Below the pieces are notes generated by a model, which saw nothing but the letters and a program-made list of their open reading frames with translations, was not told the DNA's origin and searched no databases. From NCBI RefSeq assembly GCF_017368475.1, contig NZ_JAFNJE010000001.1, forward strand, positions 124,001 through 188,000: a DNA stretch of 64,000 nucleotides. Direction: 5' to 3'. Positions within the stretch are counted from its first letter, which is position 1, and every line of letters begins with the position of its first letter. Of this stretch, positions 38,227-47,403 are shown piece by piece. The position numbers and the translations under genes were made by a program. Source of the DNA: Alteromonas sp. 5E99-2. Lineage in GTDB: Bacteria; Pseudomonadota; Gammaproteobacteria; Enterobacterales; Alteromonadaceae.

Positions 38227-38819
38227 CAAGGCTGCTCATTTATAGGTTTATTTACTATGCTTTTTTCTAACTGAAGAAGCTTATCAATTTGACGCGATTG
38301 CTCTTGTATACGTTCACCTTGCTGATCTAACTTAGCTTGTTTAATTTCAATATTTTTATTGTGCTCAGTGTTAATACGAGACAAAGTTGCAATTGCGGAT
38401 TCAAGTTCTAATTTACGTTGCGCTGGCGCTAGTATTAAATATCGAATGAAATTTACCATAATGTCATCTTGGCTTTTTAATAACTGTTCACCATAACTTT
38501 GTGCTCTAAGTCGAGTTTGGTAAGGTGTATCATTGACATTACTCAACAAAATTATTTTTAATGTTTTCACCTTGTTTCTATCCTTAGATAACTCTGTAAT
38601 CATGCCTTTTCTTACAGACCAATTCAGCTGACTTACTGACACCCAATAGTCAAGCCAAGCTCCTAAGTCACACTCTTTCTGTTGGTTTGAGTTATCACTT
38701 GCGTTAAGTCGTTCACAAGTTTCTAAACTTTTACTTTCTTGTTCAATTTTTTGAACAAAAGAGACGAGTTCACAACCACTCAGTACAACCAGAAAAAACA
38801 GAATAACAATTAATTTCAC
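38226..38819 (-). CDS. qseG: QseG/YfhG-like lipoprotein
   Basis: The 197-residue precursor has a lipobox VLSGC (Cys at 16). The mature part is helical and highly charged, with a heptad-like C-terminal coiled coil (about 140-190, rich in Lys, Gln, Glu, Leu). Sequence similarity to E. coli QseG is weak, and I call it from its place between glrK and glrR and its matching layout. QseG is an outer-membrane lipoprotein that interacts with the kinase. It is 9 nt downstream of glrK. Confidence 0.7.
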   Translation of the reverse strand: MKLIVILFFLVVLSGCELVSFVQKIEQESKSLETCERLNASDNSNQQKECDLGAWLDYWVSVSQLNWSVRKGMITELSKDRNKVKTLKIILLSNVNDTPYQTRLRAQSYGEQLLKSQDDIMVNFIRYLILAPAQRKLELESAIATLSRINTEHNKNIEIKQAKLDQQGERIQEQSRQIDKLLQLEKSIVNKPINEQP

Positions 38820-38828
38820 GTATCTTCC

Positions 38829-40226
38829 TTAAGTAACAGGTATTTTTACACGAATACAGATATCGGCGAAATCCGAGTCAATAAAACGGGCATTCCCAAG
38901 CATCAACGCCGCACATTCTGACACAATAGAAAGTCCCAAACCTGAACCCGAAACTCTATCGTGCCGAATTTCCTGTCCTCGATGAAATGGTTTAAACAAT
39001 AACTCTCTGTCTTGCGCAGGAATAGTTGTGCCCGCATTTGAAATGTCTATAACTTGGTCTTCACCCTCTTTATAGATATTGATTACAATCGCATCAGATG
39101 TATCACCATAAGCAATGGCATTAGACAAAACATTGTCGAAAATTCGACGCAATAACACTTCATCAGCATGCACTGTGTCAATGTCCATTTTCACTTCAAC
39201 AGTATGCCCATTTTGCTGTAAGGCAAGTTTATTGTCAGTAAGGAAATGTTCTAAAAATACCGATAAATCTATAGCTTCTAAATTCGGTTCAGTTTGCTGT
39301 AACAGCACAGTGTAATCTAAAAGCTGGGCAACCAAACTTTCTAATCGCACACTGCTTGTATGCAACAATGTCACTACTTCGTTTTGCCTAGGATTAAGTT
39401 CTCCCAACACTTCATCGGATAAAAGCGAACACCCTTCTTTGATGCTCGCAAGAGGTGTTTTTAATTCATGAGCGGCGTGTCTCAACATGGTTTGCCGTAA
39501 TGTTTCTAATTGATTTAGACGCTTAGCAAGCTGGTGAAGTTGCTGTTCTAACTTTATGAGTTCTGCCGGCCCGGAATGAGAAATGCTAGAAAGATGGTGT
39601 TTTTTATCTGTTAATTGACCAATTAGTTTTTCTATTTTTTGTATCGGCTGTAAAATTTTTCTACTGCTATATAAGGCTAATAGTAACGACAGTGATATTA
39701 GTGTAATCGTAAAAAAAGCTTGTTTTGCTTTTACTTGCTCCATATGAGTTTGCTGCGTCGCTAACCTTTTATCTAGTTGAGAATAGGTCATATCTTTAAG
39801 CCGATTCAATGATAACCGCAGTTTCGATAGAGCTTGAGTTAATTCAGCTTCATTTCCCGAATATACTGTAGTCAGTGAAATCAATAACACTTCATTTTCA
39901 CTACATAAAGCCGCTAAAGACGTGGCTTTACAAAGCCTCTCTAAATTCACTTGATAACGCTCAATATAGTTGAGCACCAAATCTTGAACTTCAATTTTTC
40001 GGACAATTTGATACTGTCTCGTTGCGCGTTCAATATCTAAAGCTAAACGATCTAATTGGTGTAAATTGCGGGTGACGCTCACCGCATGAATAGGCTCACT
40101 TGCAGCGACTCTTGCCATGCTACTCAGAGTAGAGTTCGAATACCATAGCAATGCAACTAATGGAATAAGAACCAAAGAAAAGCTAACAACAAGCAGTTGT
40201 TTTAACGATTGGATTTTAAATAACAC
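38829..40226 (-). CDS. glrK: Sensor histidine kinase GlrK
   Basis: The 465-residue inner-membrane kinase has two membrane helices (about 12-30 and 172-190) around a ~140-residue helical periplasmic domain, a HAMP-like linker, the phospho-acceptor His in RHAAHELKTPLASIKEG, and an ATPase domain with N-box (DNVLSNAIAYG), and GSGLGLSIV. The H-box context strongly resembles E. coli GlrK (YfhK/QseE). It phosphorylates GlrR. The gene is first in the glrK-qseG-glrR operon. Confidence 0.9.
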   Translation of the reverse strand: MLFKIQSLKQLLVVSFSLVLIPLVALLWYSNSTLSSMARVAASEPIHAVSVTRNLHQLDRLALDIERATRQYQIVRKIEVQDLVLNYIERYQVNLERLCKATSLAALCSENEVLLISLTTVYSGNEAELTQALSKLRLSLNRLKDMTYSQLDKRLATQQTHMEQVKAKQAFFTITLISLSLLLALYSSRKILQPIQKIEKLIGQLTDKKHHLSSISHSGPAELIKLEQQLHQLAKRLNQLETLRQTMLRHAAHELKTPLASIKEGCSLLSDEVLGELNPRQNEVVTLLHTSSVRLESLVAQLLDYTVLLQQTEPNLEAIDLSVFLEHFLTDNKLALQQNGHTVEVKMDIDTVHADEVLLRRIFDNVLSNAIAYGDTSDAIVINIYKEGEDQVIDISNAGTTIPAQDRELLFKPFHRGQEIRHDRVSGSGLGLSIVSECAALMLGNARFIDSDFADICIRVKIPVT

Positions 40227-40368
40227 AACAACAACTGTATATTAATTATCACAGCTATACACCATAGAGACAGTTGGTCTAAGAGTAAATAGAAAGAAAA
40301 AATGCCATCCTTGGCCTTCAAGCATGTGGAAATGCTCAAACAGTGAAAATGTGGACTGATTAATTACT

Positions 40369-40590
40369 TTATTGAGCTTCAAACTCGGACAGACTTAAGT
40401 ATTGATCGCCATTCACATCTAATTCATCAAACATAGCAATAAGTGCTTTTACTTTGCTCGCCTCATCTTTATTTAACAAACCATTTCTATCTACATCAAG
40501 CTGATCAAATAAGGGTAAGGTTTGTCCTGTGGCATGTAATATAACTGCGGGAATAAAAAGTAATACAACGAGCAACATCAGCTTTCTCAC
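40369..40590 (-). CDS. Small exported EF-hand calcium-binding protein
   Basis: A 73-residue precursor with a signal peptide or anchor (1-~22). Two EF-hand loops follow: residues 32-43 (DVDRNGLLNKDE) and 58-69 (DVNGDQYLSLSE). Positions 1, 3, 5 and 12 carry the usual Asp/Asn/Glu in both loops; loop 2 has Gln where Gly is usual. It should bind calcium in the periplasm or at the membrane. It lies upstream of glrK, 142 nt away, on the same strand. The role is unknown. Confidence 0.8.
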   Translation of the reverse strand: MRKLMLLVVLLFIPAVILHATGQTLPLFDQLDVDRNGLLNKDEASKVKALIAMFDELDVNGDQYLSLSEFEAQ

Positions 40591-40938
40591 GAAATTTCTC
40601 CTAAAAATAAACTAGCAACCTATCTGAATTAGTTTTTTGGGTTGCATATAAACCGGTTCTAATTTTACTTATCAATATTAATGCCAAAAAATATTATCAT
40701 TTAAAATCAAAGACTTACAAAAGATATAGACATACTGGTTCATTTTAGTGTCTGTAAAAGGAGACAGCTTTATTTGTTCGAAGAGTAAATTGGGAGGTTT
40801 TTTACAAAATAGTTATTAAAAAAGAGGCGCTTGGCCATAGAATTAGGCTATTAAAAGTGAAACCAACCAAAAAACAAGCGTGTCTCTTTCTGCATACACC
40901 CAAGGTGTATTGGTATTACCTAAAAATAAATTGCAGCG
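40591..40938. other. 348-nt intergenic stretch with nested inverted repeats
   Basis: No gene is convincing here. Imperfect arms 40821-40833 and 40875-40889 (AAAGAGGCGCTTG against CAAGCGTGTCTCTTT) enclose 41 nt, and directly after them a short perfect palindrome ATACACC-CAA-GGTGTAT lies at 40894-40910. The structure could be a terminator of the downstream lipoprotein gene on the minus strand, or a decayed mobile element end. Confidence 0.35.
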
Positions 40939-41244
40939 TTAGGTTTCATCGCGGAAGGCTTCTGGGATCTGTACTTCTACTTCACATACGATCATGAGTG
41001 ATTGCCTATTCACACTAGTATCAACTCTCACATTAGAATCGACGAGTACTAAAGGTTCATCATTAAACTTTTCTTTGGCTTTTAATAAGGCCTCTTCAAT
41101 GCAAGCCCCATCAAAAATAGATATGGTTTCTCCTCTATTTGGCGTATAGCTGTGTTTAATTGTCTCCGTAGGAATGGGAGTCACGCCACAGCCTCCCAGA
41201 ATAACGACATTTAACAAAAGGAAAAAAACAAACGATTTTTGCAT
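40939..41244 (-). CDS. Small hypothetical lipoprotein (101 aa)
   Basis: The precursor has a signal peptide with lipobox LGGC and a ~80-residue mature part starting GVTPIPTET. Three more Cys... only two are seen in the mature part (GACIEEA and MIVCEVE). I do not recognise the family. Start chosen at ATG 41244 because AGG (41253-41255 on the minus strand) lies 8 nt upstream; the GTG at 41253 would sit on that site. It is a single gene between an intergenic stretch and gpmA, whose terminator lies 38 nt away. Confidence 0.68.
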   Translation of the reverse strand: MQKSFVFFLLLNVVILGGCGVTPIPTETIKHSYTPNRGETISIFDGACIEEALLKAKEKFNDEPLVLVDSNVRVDTSVNRQSLMIVCEVEVQIPEAFRDET

Positions 41245-41282
41245 AGAGAACACCTAAAACAACTAACAACGTATCAATAACT

Positions 41283-41312
41283 ATAAAGAAAAAAGCGCCT
41301 CAAGGGCGCTTT
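41283..41312 (-). terminator. Intrinsic terminator of gpmA
   Basis: Arms AAAGCGCC (41292-41299) and GGCGCTTT (41305-41312) pair perfectly around a 5-nt loop. On the minus strand the stem is followed by a T-rich tract (41283-41291). It is 8 nt past the gpmA stop. Confidence 0.9.
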
Positions 41313-41319
41313 AGATTGT

Positions 41320-42066
41320 TTAGCTCGCTTTACCTTGATTGGCAACAGCGTCCATTTTTGCCTTCAAGGCAGCTTGGTCGCCCAAGTAGTTTTTAGAAAT
41401 GGGCTTCATGTTTTCGTCTAATTCATACACTAAAGGCACACCAGTAGGTATATTTAGTTCAAGTACTTCTTCGTCACTCATGCCATCTAGGTATTTCACT
41501 AGAGCACGTAAACTATTACCGTGAGCAGCAATAATCACGTTTTGACCACTTTGAATTGCTGGACGAATTGCGTCATGCCAGTATGGTAGAACACGTTCAA
41601 TAGTGAGTTTTAAACTTTCTGCACGAGGCAAAATAGAACTATCTACATTGTTATAGCGACGGTCCTGACCCGGAAAGTACTCACTGCTGTCTTCAATGGC
41701 TGGAGGTGGTGTATCAAAACTTCTACGCCAAATTTTAACTTGCTCATCACCGTGTTTTGCAGCCGTTTCCGCTTTATCAAGACCGGTAAGTGCACCATAA
41801 TGACGTTCGTTCAAACGCCAGTGACGTTGAACGGGAACATAGGACTGTCCCATTTCTTCAAGTGCAATATTCAGCGTTTTAATCGCACGAGTCAGTACAG
41901 AAGTAAACGCCAAGTCAAATTCAAAACCAGCCTCTTTCATTAGCTCGCCGCCGGTTTTCGCTTGTGCGATACCCGTGTCGGTTAAGTTTACGTCATGCCA
42001 TCCAGTAAATCGGTTTTCTAAATTCCACTGGCTTTCCCCGTGTCGAATCAACACTAACTTATACAT
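41320..42066 (-). CDS. gpmA: 2,3-bisphosphoglycerate-dependent phosphoglycerate mutase
   Basis: GpmA interconverts 3- and 2-phosphoglycerate in glycolysis. The 248-residue protein has the catalytic phosphohistidine motif [21 protein letters not shown] at the N-terminus (in part [10 protein letters not shown]), the second catalytic His in [17 protein letters not shown], and [14 protein letters not shown]. Length and motifs are those of the dPGM family. It is transcribed alone and has its own terminator. Confidence 0.96.
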   Translation of the reverse strand: MYKLVLIRHGESQWNLENRFTGWHDVNLTDTGIAQAKTGGELMKEAGFEFDLAFTSVLTRAIKTLNIALEEMGQSYVPVQRHWRLNERHYGALTGLDKAETAAKHGDEQVKIWRRSFDTPPPAIEDSSEYFPGQDRRYNNVDSSILPRAESLKLTIERVLPYWHDAIRPAIQSGQNVIIAAHGNSLRALVKYLDGMSDEEVLELNIPTGVPLVYELDENMKPISKNYLGDQAALKAKMDAVANQGKAS

Positions 42067-42315
42067 GTATTGCCCTCTATTATGTTCGATGGTGAATTAC
42101 CCCAATATTGTGCGTGATAATCCCGTAAATTTCTATGTTTAACGCATTTAACCGAAAAAAAGTTGATTTACAGACATACATTAATAGAATGAGCTTGATT
42201 TTTTCTCTGGCCCCTTCATTTTAAAAAGGATTTAAACAGGTTTACCATTATTTTTGCGCTGATTCTGCGCATTTTTTCGCTATTGTTATCGAATTTCAAC
42301 CGAAGAGTATTCCCC

Positions 42316-44397
42316 TTGAAGCATCCACATTTATTATTCACCTTATTCGTTTTAGCAGGTCACTCATCATCAACTTTAGCTCACCCAGACTCTGAAGAAA
42401 ATACGTCTGAAGAGCTTGAAATTTTGACCGTAAAAGGCAGAGACGACAGTTTATTTGGTGAGGCAATATCCGCCTCAGAGGGTTATATCAGTCAAGAGGA
42501 AATCGCTAAACGTCCACTATTACGCACAGGGGAAGTACTTGAACTAGTTCCTGGAATGGTGGTTACCCAACACAGTGGAAGCGGCAAAGCGAATCAGTAT
42601 TTTTTACGTGGTTTCAACCTTGACCACGGAACTGATTTTGCGACATTCGTTGATGGTATGCCTGTGAACTTTCGAACTCACGGCCATGGTCAAGGTTACA
42701 CTGACCTCAACTTCATTATTCCTGAACTTGTTGGCTCACTACAATACAAAAAAGGCGCATATTACACCGAAGTCGGTGACTTTAGTGGTGCAGGTAGCGC
42801 GCACTTATCCACGGTTTCCAAATCGCCTAATTCAAAAGTGTCTGTTACTGCAGGCGAATTTGGCTATTTACGTGGCTTTTTCATGCAAGATACGCAAATT
42901 GGTGAAGGTAACTTAGTTTATGCCATTGAGCACCAGAAGTACGACGGCCCATGGACTGATATTGAAGAAGACGTAAACAAAACCAATGTGTTTGTTAAAT
43001 ACAGCCAAGCGGTACTTGGGGGAAATTTATCGGTTTCTTTTATGGGCTATGACAACGAATGGAATAGCGCTGACCAAATCCCTCTTAGGGCTGTGGAACA
43101 AGGGCTTATTTCTCGCTTTGGTTCTATCGATACAACACTTGGCGGAGAAAGCAGCCGCTACAGTCTAAATGCGATTTGGGAATCCGATACCTTGCGTATT
43201 TCTGCTTACGCCATAGATTACGATTTCACCTTGTATTCTAATTTTACATTCTTTTTGGAGAACCCAGAATTTGGCGATCAATTTGAGCAAGTTGATAGTC
43301 GCAGAGTATACGGCGGTGAAATAAATAAAACCTTATACGGCACCCTAGGTCAATACAATACAGTTAACACATTCGGTCTACAATTTCGCACCGACGACAT
43401 AGACGAAGTCGGTTTATTTGAAACCACAGAGCGAGTGCGCAGAGGAGCGGTAAGGTTAGATACAGTGAATGAATCAAGCTATTCTGCATTTTGGGACAAT
43501 CAAACCCTATTGAGTGACAAACTTCGCGTTAAAATCGGTGCTCGCTACGACTTCTTTACCTTCGATGTGGACTCTCTTATCGAAACCAACATAAACAACG
43601 TTAATGTAGGCCAAAACAACGGCACTGAAAACGATGGTTTATTGTCTGTTAAAGGCAGCATTATTTATAGCATAAATGACCACTTCGAAGCCTACGCGTC
43701 AGCTGGCCAAGGATTTCATTCTAACGATGCTAGAGGCACCATATCGTCATTGGATCCTGTTTCTGGCGATACCATCACACCAGTAGACCCGCTTGTGTCT
43801 TCATTTGGTTATGAGCTTGGCCTAAAAGCGAATATCAACCATAAAATTAATGCTTCACTGGCACTGTGGACCTTAGATTTAGACAGCGAACTGGTTTTCG
43901 TTGGTGATGCGGGTAACACAGAAGCAAGTGGTGCGTCTTCTCGCTATGGCGTTGAAGCCACAGTCTATTATCACCCAACAGAAGACTGGACGGTAAACCT
44001 AGAATACGCTTACACCGACTCAGAGTTTTCAGATGAACCAAGCAGTGCTAACGCTATTCCTGGTTCAATTAACGAAGTGTTTCAAGCAGGCGTAACCTAT
44101 GAACAACCAACGTGGTTTGCCAGTGCACAGTATCGCTATTTTGGTGATCGCCCGTTAATTGAAGATGAAAGTGCGGTTTCAGATCCTAGTCGATTAACGA
44201 ACTTGAGACTTGGCATTACCTTGTCGCCGCAAACCAATCTGACTTTCGATATTTTGAACGTGTTTAACAGTAACGATTCAGACATTGATTACTTCTATGA
44301 AAGCCAGTTACCCGGTGAAACAGAACCTGTTGAAGATATTCACCTACATGTATTACAACCCCGCTCAATTCGAGTGGGAATCGAATACCAATTCTAA
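42316..44397 (+). CDS. TonB-dependent outer-membrane receptor (~693 aa)
   Basis: This receptor has a signal peptide (MKHPHLLFTLFVLAG and on to STLA), a TonB box-like EILTVKG, a plug domain (LRTGEVLELVPGMVVTQHSG, YFLRGFNLDHGTDFATFVDG) and a barrel that ends in RVGIEYQF. I take TTG 42316 as start because it gives a standard signal peptide with AGAG upstream; the TTG at 42283 would add 11 residues before it. The plug loop has several His (HGHGQGYTD), which is unusual for siderophore receptors. The substrate is unknown. A 117-bp inverted-repeat element begins 2 nt after the stop. Confidence 0.85.
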   Translation: MKHPHLLFTLFVLAGHSSSTLAHPDSEENTSEELEILTVKGRDDSLFGEAISASEGYISQEEIAKRPLLRTGEVLELVPGMVVTQHSGSGKANQYFLRGFNLDHGTDFATFVDGMPVNFRTHGHGQGYTDLNFIIPELVGSLQYKKGAYYTEVGDFSGAGSAHLSTVSKSPNSKVSVTAGEFGYLRGFFMQDTQIGEGNLVYAIEHQKYDGPWTDIEEDVNKTNVFVKYSQAVLGGNLSVSFMGYDNEWNSADQIPLRAVEQGLISRFGSIDTTLGGESSRYSLNAIWESDTLRISAYAIDYDFTLYSNFTFFLENPEFGDQFEQVDSRRVYGGEINKTLYGTLGQYNTVNTFGLQFRTDDIDEVGLFETTERVRRGAVRLDTVNESSYSAFWDNQTLLSDKLRVKIGARYDFFTFDVDSLIETNINNVNVGQNNGTENDGLLSVKGSIIYSINDHFEAYASAGQGFHSNDARGTISSLDPVSGDTITPVDPLVSSFGYELGLKANINHKINASLALWTLDLDSELVFVGDAGNTEASGASSRYGVEATVYYHPTEDWTVNLEYAYTDSEFSDEPSSANAIPGSINEVFQAGVTYEQPTWFASAQYRYFGDRPLIEDESAVSDPSRLTNLRLGITLSPQTNLTFDILNVFNSNDSDIDYFYESQLPGETEPVEDIHLHVLQPRSIRVGIEYQF

Positions 44398-44398
44398 T

Positions 44399-44515
44399 TT
44401 AACCTGAATTCTGTTTAAGGAACGGTGCAAGTGTTTGTTTTAAAGTGCTAATTTTAATCTTGACACTCGGTGCTGTTAGAATTGAGCAACGTTTCTTAAA
44501 CAGGATTCAGGTTAA
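44399..44515. repeat. 117-bp terminal inverted-repeat element (MITE-like)
   Basis: Arms 44399-44428 and 44486-44515 match in inverted orientation at 27 of 30 positions; the outer 11 bases are perfect (TTAACCTGAAT). The ~57-nt interior has no coding capacity. The layout fits a miniature inverted-repeat element, or a long hairpin ending the receptor transcript. I see no clear target-site duplication, and no second copy was noticed in this window. Confidence 0.55.
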
Positions 44516-44526
44516 CTTAAACCGTC

Positions 44527-44562
44527 AACTGACAAGGTTCTCAACAGAGCACCTTGTCAGTT
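44527..44562. terminator. Hairpin at the 3' end of the acylase gene
   Basis: Arms AACTGACAAGGT (44527-44538) and ACCTTGTCAGTT (44551-44562) pair perfectly over 12 bp around 12 nt, starting 4 nt past the acylase stop. No T-run follows on either strand, so it may be a weak terminator between the convergent genes or an mRNA end stabiliser. Confidence 0.5.
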
Positions 44563-44566
44563 CGTG

Positions 44567-46765
44567 CTAGTTATTCACGCTTACCGTGTAACGTTTGCCG
44601 GGCTGATAACGCTCTACCTCTCGTTTCACCACATCATCTTTATAATACGCCACGTCTTTGAATTTCCCTTGAGCATAGCGCTCGGCCTGATCATAGAAAT
44701 GAGGCGACGCTGGATCGCCACTTTGACCACCCGCTAGCAGTGATTTCGCTTTTACTTTTTCACCAAATTCCACCACGGCGACAAAACTATTTCCACGGTA
44801 CCCATACAATCGCTTACTGCCGTTAACACTACGAGCACCAAATGCAGCTAATGCTCCCCATCGCCCCGAAGCAAGACCAATAGGAACACTTGGCTGGAGA
44901 TCATCAACTGGCAGCTTTATATCTCCAGTTAATCTTTGTAAGCGATTAATGTTGCCCCAAGGCGTATTCCACTGGCCAAAATCCGCAGTTAATTTATTCA
45001 CTGCTGACATGAATACATTGACTCTTTCTTCGGGTAATGAATCCGTACCGAAATAGTCAATAATTTCCATAAAGCTCTTATTTTTCGGACGCTCGCCATC
45101 AGCTAAATACTGCATGCCATAAAAATGAGCTAAAGACATTGCGACTGAATTCTCAGAAACACGGTAATCCCATTGGCGCAATGTATTAATGGGCTCGGCT
45201 AGTGCAGCCGACGGGTTACTAGACCCATCATAAGCTTCTATTAACCCAGAAATTAACTTTTCAAATCCGGGTAAATAAGGGTCATAAGCAATTTCAATCA
45301 GTTTATCTAGAGTGAGGTTTGATACCCCCGTTAGTACTTGAACCGCGTGGATCCCTCTAAAGTTTTCATCATCAGGTGCCATATAAGCAGGGTAATCTTC
45401 TCTTTTAGGGCTAAACGCGCCAGCAGCAGTAAAAGGCGTGGAATTTGCGTTTTGGATCCAGCCATTTTCAGGGTTTAATAAAGTAATAGCTTCATCAACA
45501 GTGTGTAATCCATTCCAATCCGTTTTGGTGCTCGAACCATCTACTGGCTGCGAGTAATCGAAACTAGGGTCCCGCTTCGGAATAAAATTACCGTGATAAT
45601 AGGCAATATCACCATTGGCATCGGCATACACTGTGTTGTTAGACGAATTAGTACGTATATTCATCATACGGCGAAATTCATCATGATTGCTGGTTTTGGT
45701 GCGTATAAAAGACTGTTGCAACGCATTGACTGGGTCCCAGTTGATTCGAGTCGTTACCCACTTATCATCAATTTTATGTGTAACCGGTCCGTGATGGGTA
45801 TGAAAAGCGGGAAAGGTTTTCTCTTTCACATCGTCGCCATCTCGGTATTTTAAGGTTATTTTTGATGTTTTAACTTTGCGCTCTTCCTCTCCGTAGGAAT
45901 AATATAAACCATCTTCACGTTTAACCATGGTTTCTAAATATTCGTCCATAAAATCTACATAGGTTGAAGTGTGCATCCAACCATTATTTTCATTAAACCC
46001 CTGATAAACAAAAAATTGTCCCCATGTCACTGCACCGTAGGCATTTAACCCTTCTTCACTGACTACATGTACTTCGGGTCTAAAATAGAAGGAGGTATGT
46101 GGGTTGATCAATAACATAGCGTTTCCCGATTCAGTTAGCTTGCCTGAAATCGCAAAACCGTTAGAACCACTGGGCTCTACCATAGCCAAATCGGGTGTAT
46201 CGAAATTATCGGCTCGCCCCTCATAGAAGCCCTCAATTCCTTTAACAGAAATTTGCTCAATGTCACCACCAATTGAACCTTCAGAAAAGAACATAGGCAT
46301 CCAAGGCTCAAACCGCGTGAGTAACGCAGGTTTAACTTCAGGGTGGGTTGCTAAATAATAATTCAGTCCATCAGCGAACCCATCACACAAGGCTTTAAGA
46401 GACTCAGGTGCATTTTGATATGCTAACTGAGCTTGTTCTACCGTCATAAACAAGCGCGCTCTAAGGTCACTGTACAGTGCGCTTTCGCCTTCCACTTCTG
46501 CTAATCGCCCTGTTGCCCAAATATAATTTCTTTCCACTCGTTTAAAGTCGTCTTCCGCTTGGGCATATAACAAACCAAAAACCGCATCGGCATCAGTCTT
46601 ACCGTAAATATGAGGAACACCAAAGTCATCACGAATAATTTCAACTCGCTCTGCTCGGGCCGCTAACCGTTCTAGTTCACTCGAGCTTTGAGGAGAGGAA
46701 CAAGCAGTGGCGAAAGCAACCAGAAAAGCCGCTATAAATAGTTTACATTCAAACCGTAAAGACAT
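44567..46765 (-). CDS. Penicillin acylase-family lipoprotein (Ntn hydrolase)
   Basis: The 732-residue precursor has a lipobox ATAC (Cys22). The family's self-cleaving layout is present: an alpha part (EIIRDDFGVPHIYG, LLYAQAEDDF), a spacer, and the beta-chain start with the nucleophile Ser201 in PSG-SNGFAISGKL, followed by LLINPHTSF. Such Ntn hydrolases cleave amide bonds; members act on penicillins, acyl-homoserine lactones or aculeacins. The substrate cannot be decided here. Lipidation would place it at the membrane and face the periplasm. It stands alone. Confidence 0.85.
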   Translation of the reverse strand: MSLRFECKLFIAAFLVAFATACSSPQSSSELERLAARAERVEIIRDDFGVPHIYGKTDADAVFGLLYAQAEDDFKRVERNYIWATGRLAEVEGESALYSDLRARLFMTVEQAQLAYQNAPESLKALCDGFADGLNYYLATHPEVKPALLTRFEPWMPMFFSEGSIGGDIEQISVKGIEGFYEGRADNFDTPDLAMVEPSGSNGFAISGKLTESGNAMLLINPHTSFYFRPEVHVVSEEGLNAYGAVTWGQFFVYQGFNENNGWMHTSTYVDFMDEYLETMVKREDGLYYSYGEEERKVKTSKITLKYRDGDDVKEKTFPAFHTHHGPVTHKIDDKWVTTRINWDPVNALQQSFIRTKTSNHDEFRRMMNIRTNSSNNTVYADANGDIAYYHGNFIPKRDPSFDYSQPVDGSSTKTDWNGLHTVDEAITLLNPENGWIQNANSTPFTAAGAFSPKREDYPAYMAPDDENFRGIHAVQVLTGVSNLTLDKLIEIAYDPYLPGFEKLISGLIEAYDGSSNPSAALAEPINTLRQWDYRVSENSVAMSLAHFYGMQYLADGERPKNKSFMEIIDYFGTDSLPEERVNVFMSAVNKLTADFGQWNTPWGNINRLQRLTGDIKLPVDDLQPSVPIGLASGRWGALAAFGARSVNGSKRLYGYRGNSFVAVVEFGEKVKAKSLLAGGQSGDPASPHFYDQAERYAQGKFKDVAYYKDDVVKREVERYQPGKRYTVSVNN

Positions 46766-46816
46766 AATTAATCCAAAAAATTTAACTTAATCAAGTATGC
46801 TATTAAGCTGTTTAAA

Positions 46817-46848
46817 AGAAGTACAATAACGTTGAATTGTATACTTCT
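46817..46848 (-). terminator. Probable terminator of the nitrate assimilation operon
   Basis: Arms AGAAGTACAAT (46817-46827) and ATTGTATACTTCT (46836-46848) pair with a 2-nt bulge, 12 nt after the mobA stop. A short T-rich stretch follows on the minus strand. It is the only hairpin seen between mobA and the acylase gene. Confidence 0.5.
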
Positions 46849-46860
46849 CAAGCTAAGCAA

Positions 46861-47403
46861 CTACTCTAGTTCTGTTACATCTTCTGGTGTATTAAAGTTA
46901 TCTAAAGGAAGGGAGGTAGTAATCTGTATAGCGTTAAACTGGTGCCATGCCGAATAAAGGGATTTTCGGGCAGTGTCGTCTGACACTATGTTTTTTATTG
47001 TCTCTCGCTGTTGAGGTGTGTTTTTTAGATAACAGGGTAGCGGTGCGCCTTCAAAATACACACACTCTTTATTCTCTCCAGCGTCGACTAAGGCTTGCAA
47101 CTGCCCCGTAGTTAACGTTGGCATGTCTACGGGGACGATCAACATTGGCTGCGTCGTTGCCATTAACCCCGCATAGATCCCCGAAAGTGGGCCTTGATCG
47201 GGAAAGGGTTCAGTGACTTTTTTATGGGGTGTATCAAGGTGTGTATTCACCCAGCACGGAGTTGCGCCCGCTTGAGTCAACAAGTTCACGGCATTATCAA
47301 GCCAAAGCTTGCCCTTATAGGTTAGCATGGCCTTGTCTTTGCCCATTCTAGTACTGGTTCCACCAGCAAGGACTAATCCAGAAAATGTGTTACCTGTAGA
47401 CAT
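46861..47403 (-). CDS. mobA: Molybdenum cofactor guanylyltransferase
   Basis: MobA adds GMP to molybdopterin to form the bis-MGD cofactor of enzymes such as NasA. The 180-residue protein has the nucleotidyltransferase head GLVLAGGTSTRMGKDKAML (residues ~8-26) and FPDQGPLSGIYAGL, PVDMPTL. I take ATG 47403 as start (overlapping the stop of the previous gene, TAATG); the longer in-frame start inside that gene adds unrelated residues. It is last in the nitrate operon, which places cofactor completion with the enzyme that needs it. Confidence 0.92.
   Translation of the reverse strand: MSTGNTFSGLVLAGGTSTRMGKDKAMLTYKGKLWLDNAVNLLTQAGATPCWVNTHLDTPHKKVTEPFPDQGPLSGIYAGLMATTQPMLIVPVDMPTLTTGQLQALVDAGENKECVYFEGAPLPCYLKNTPQQRETIKNIVSDDTARKSLYSAWHQFNAIQITTSLPLDNFNTPEDVTELE

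Noticed and set aside
40821-40938. Remains of a transposase reading on the plus strand
   Set aside because: A ~35-codon open stretch has a faint likeness to transposase N-termini (KPTKKQ), but it is too short and lacks any further motif.
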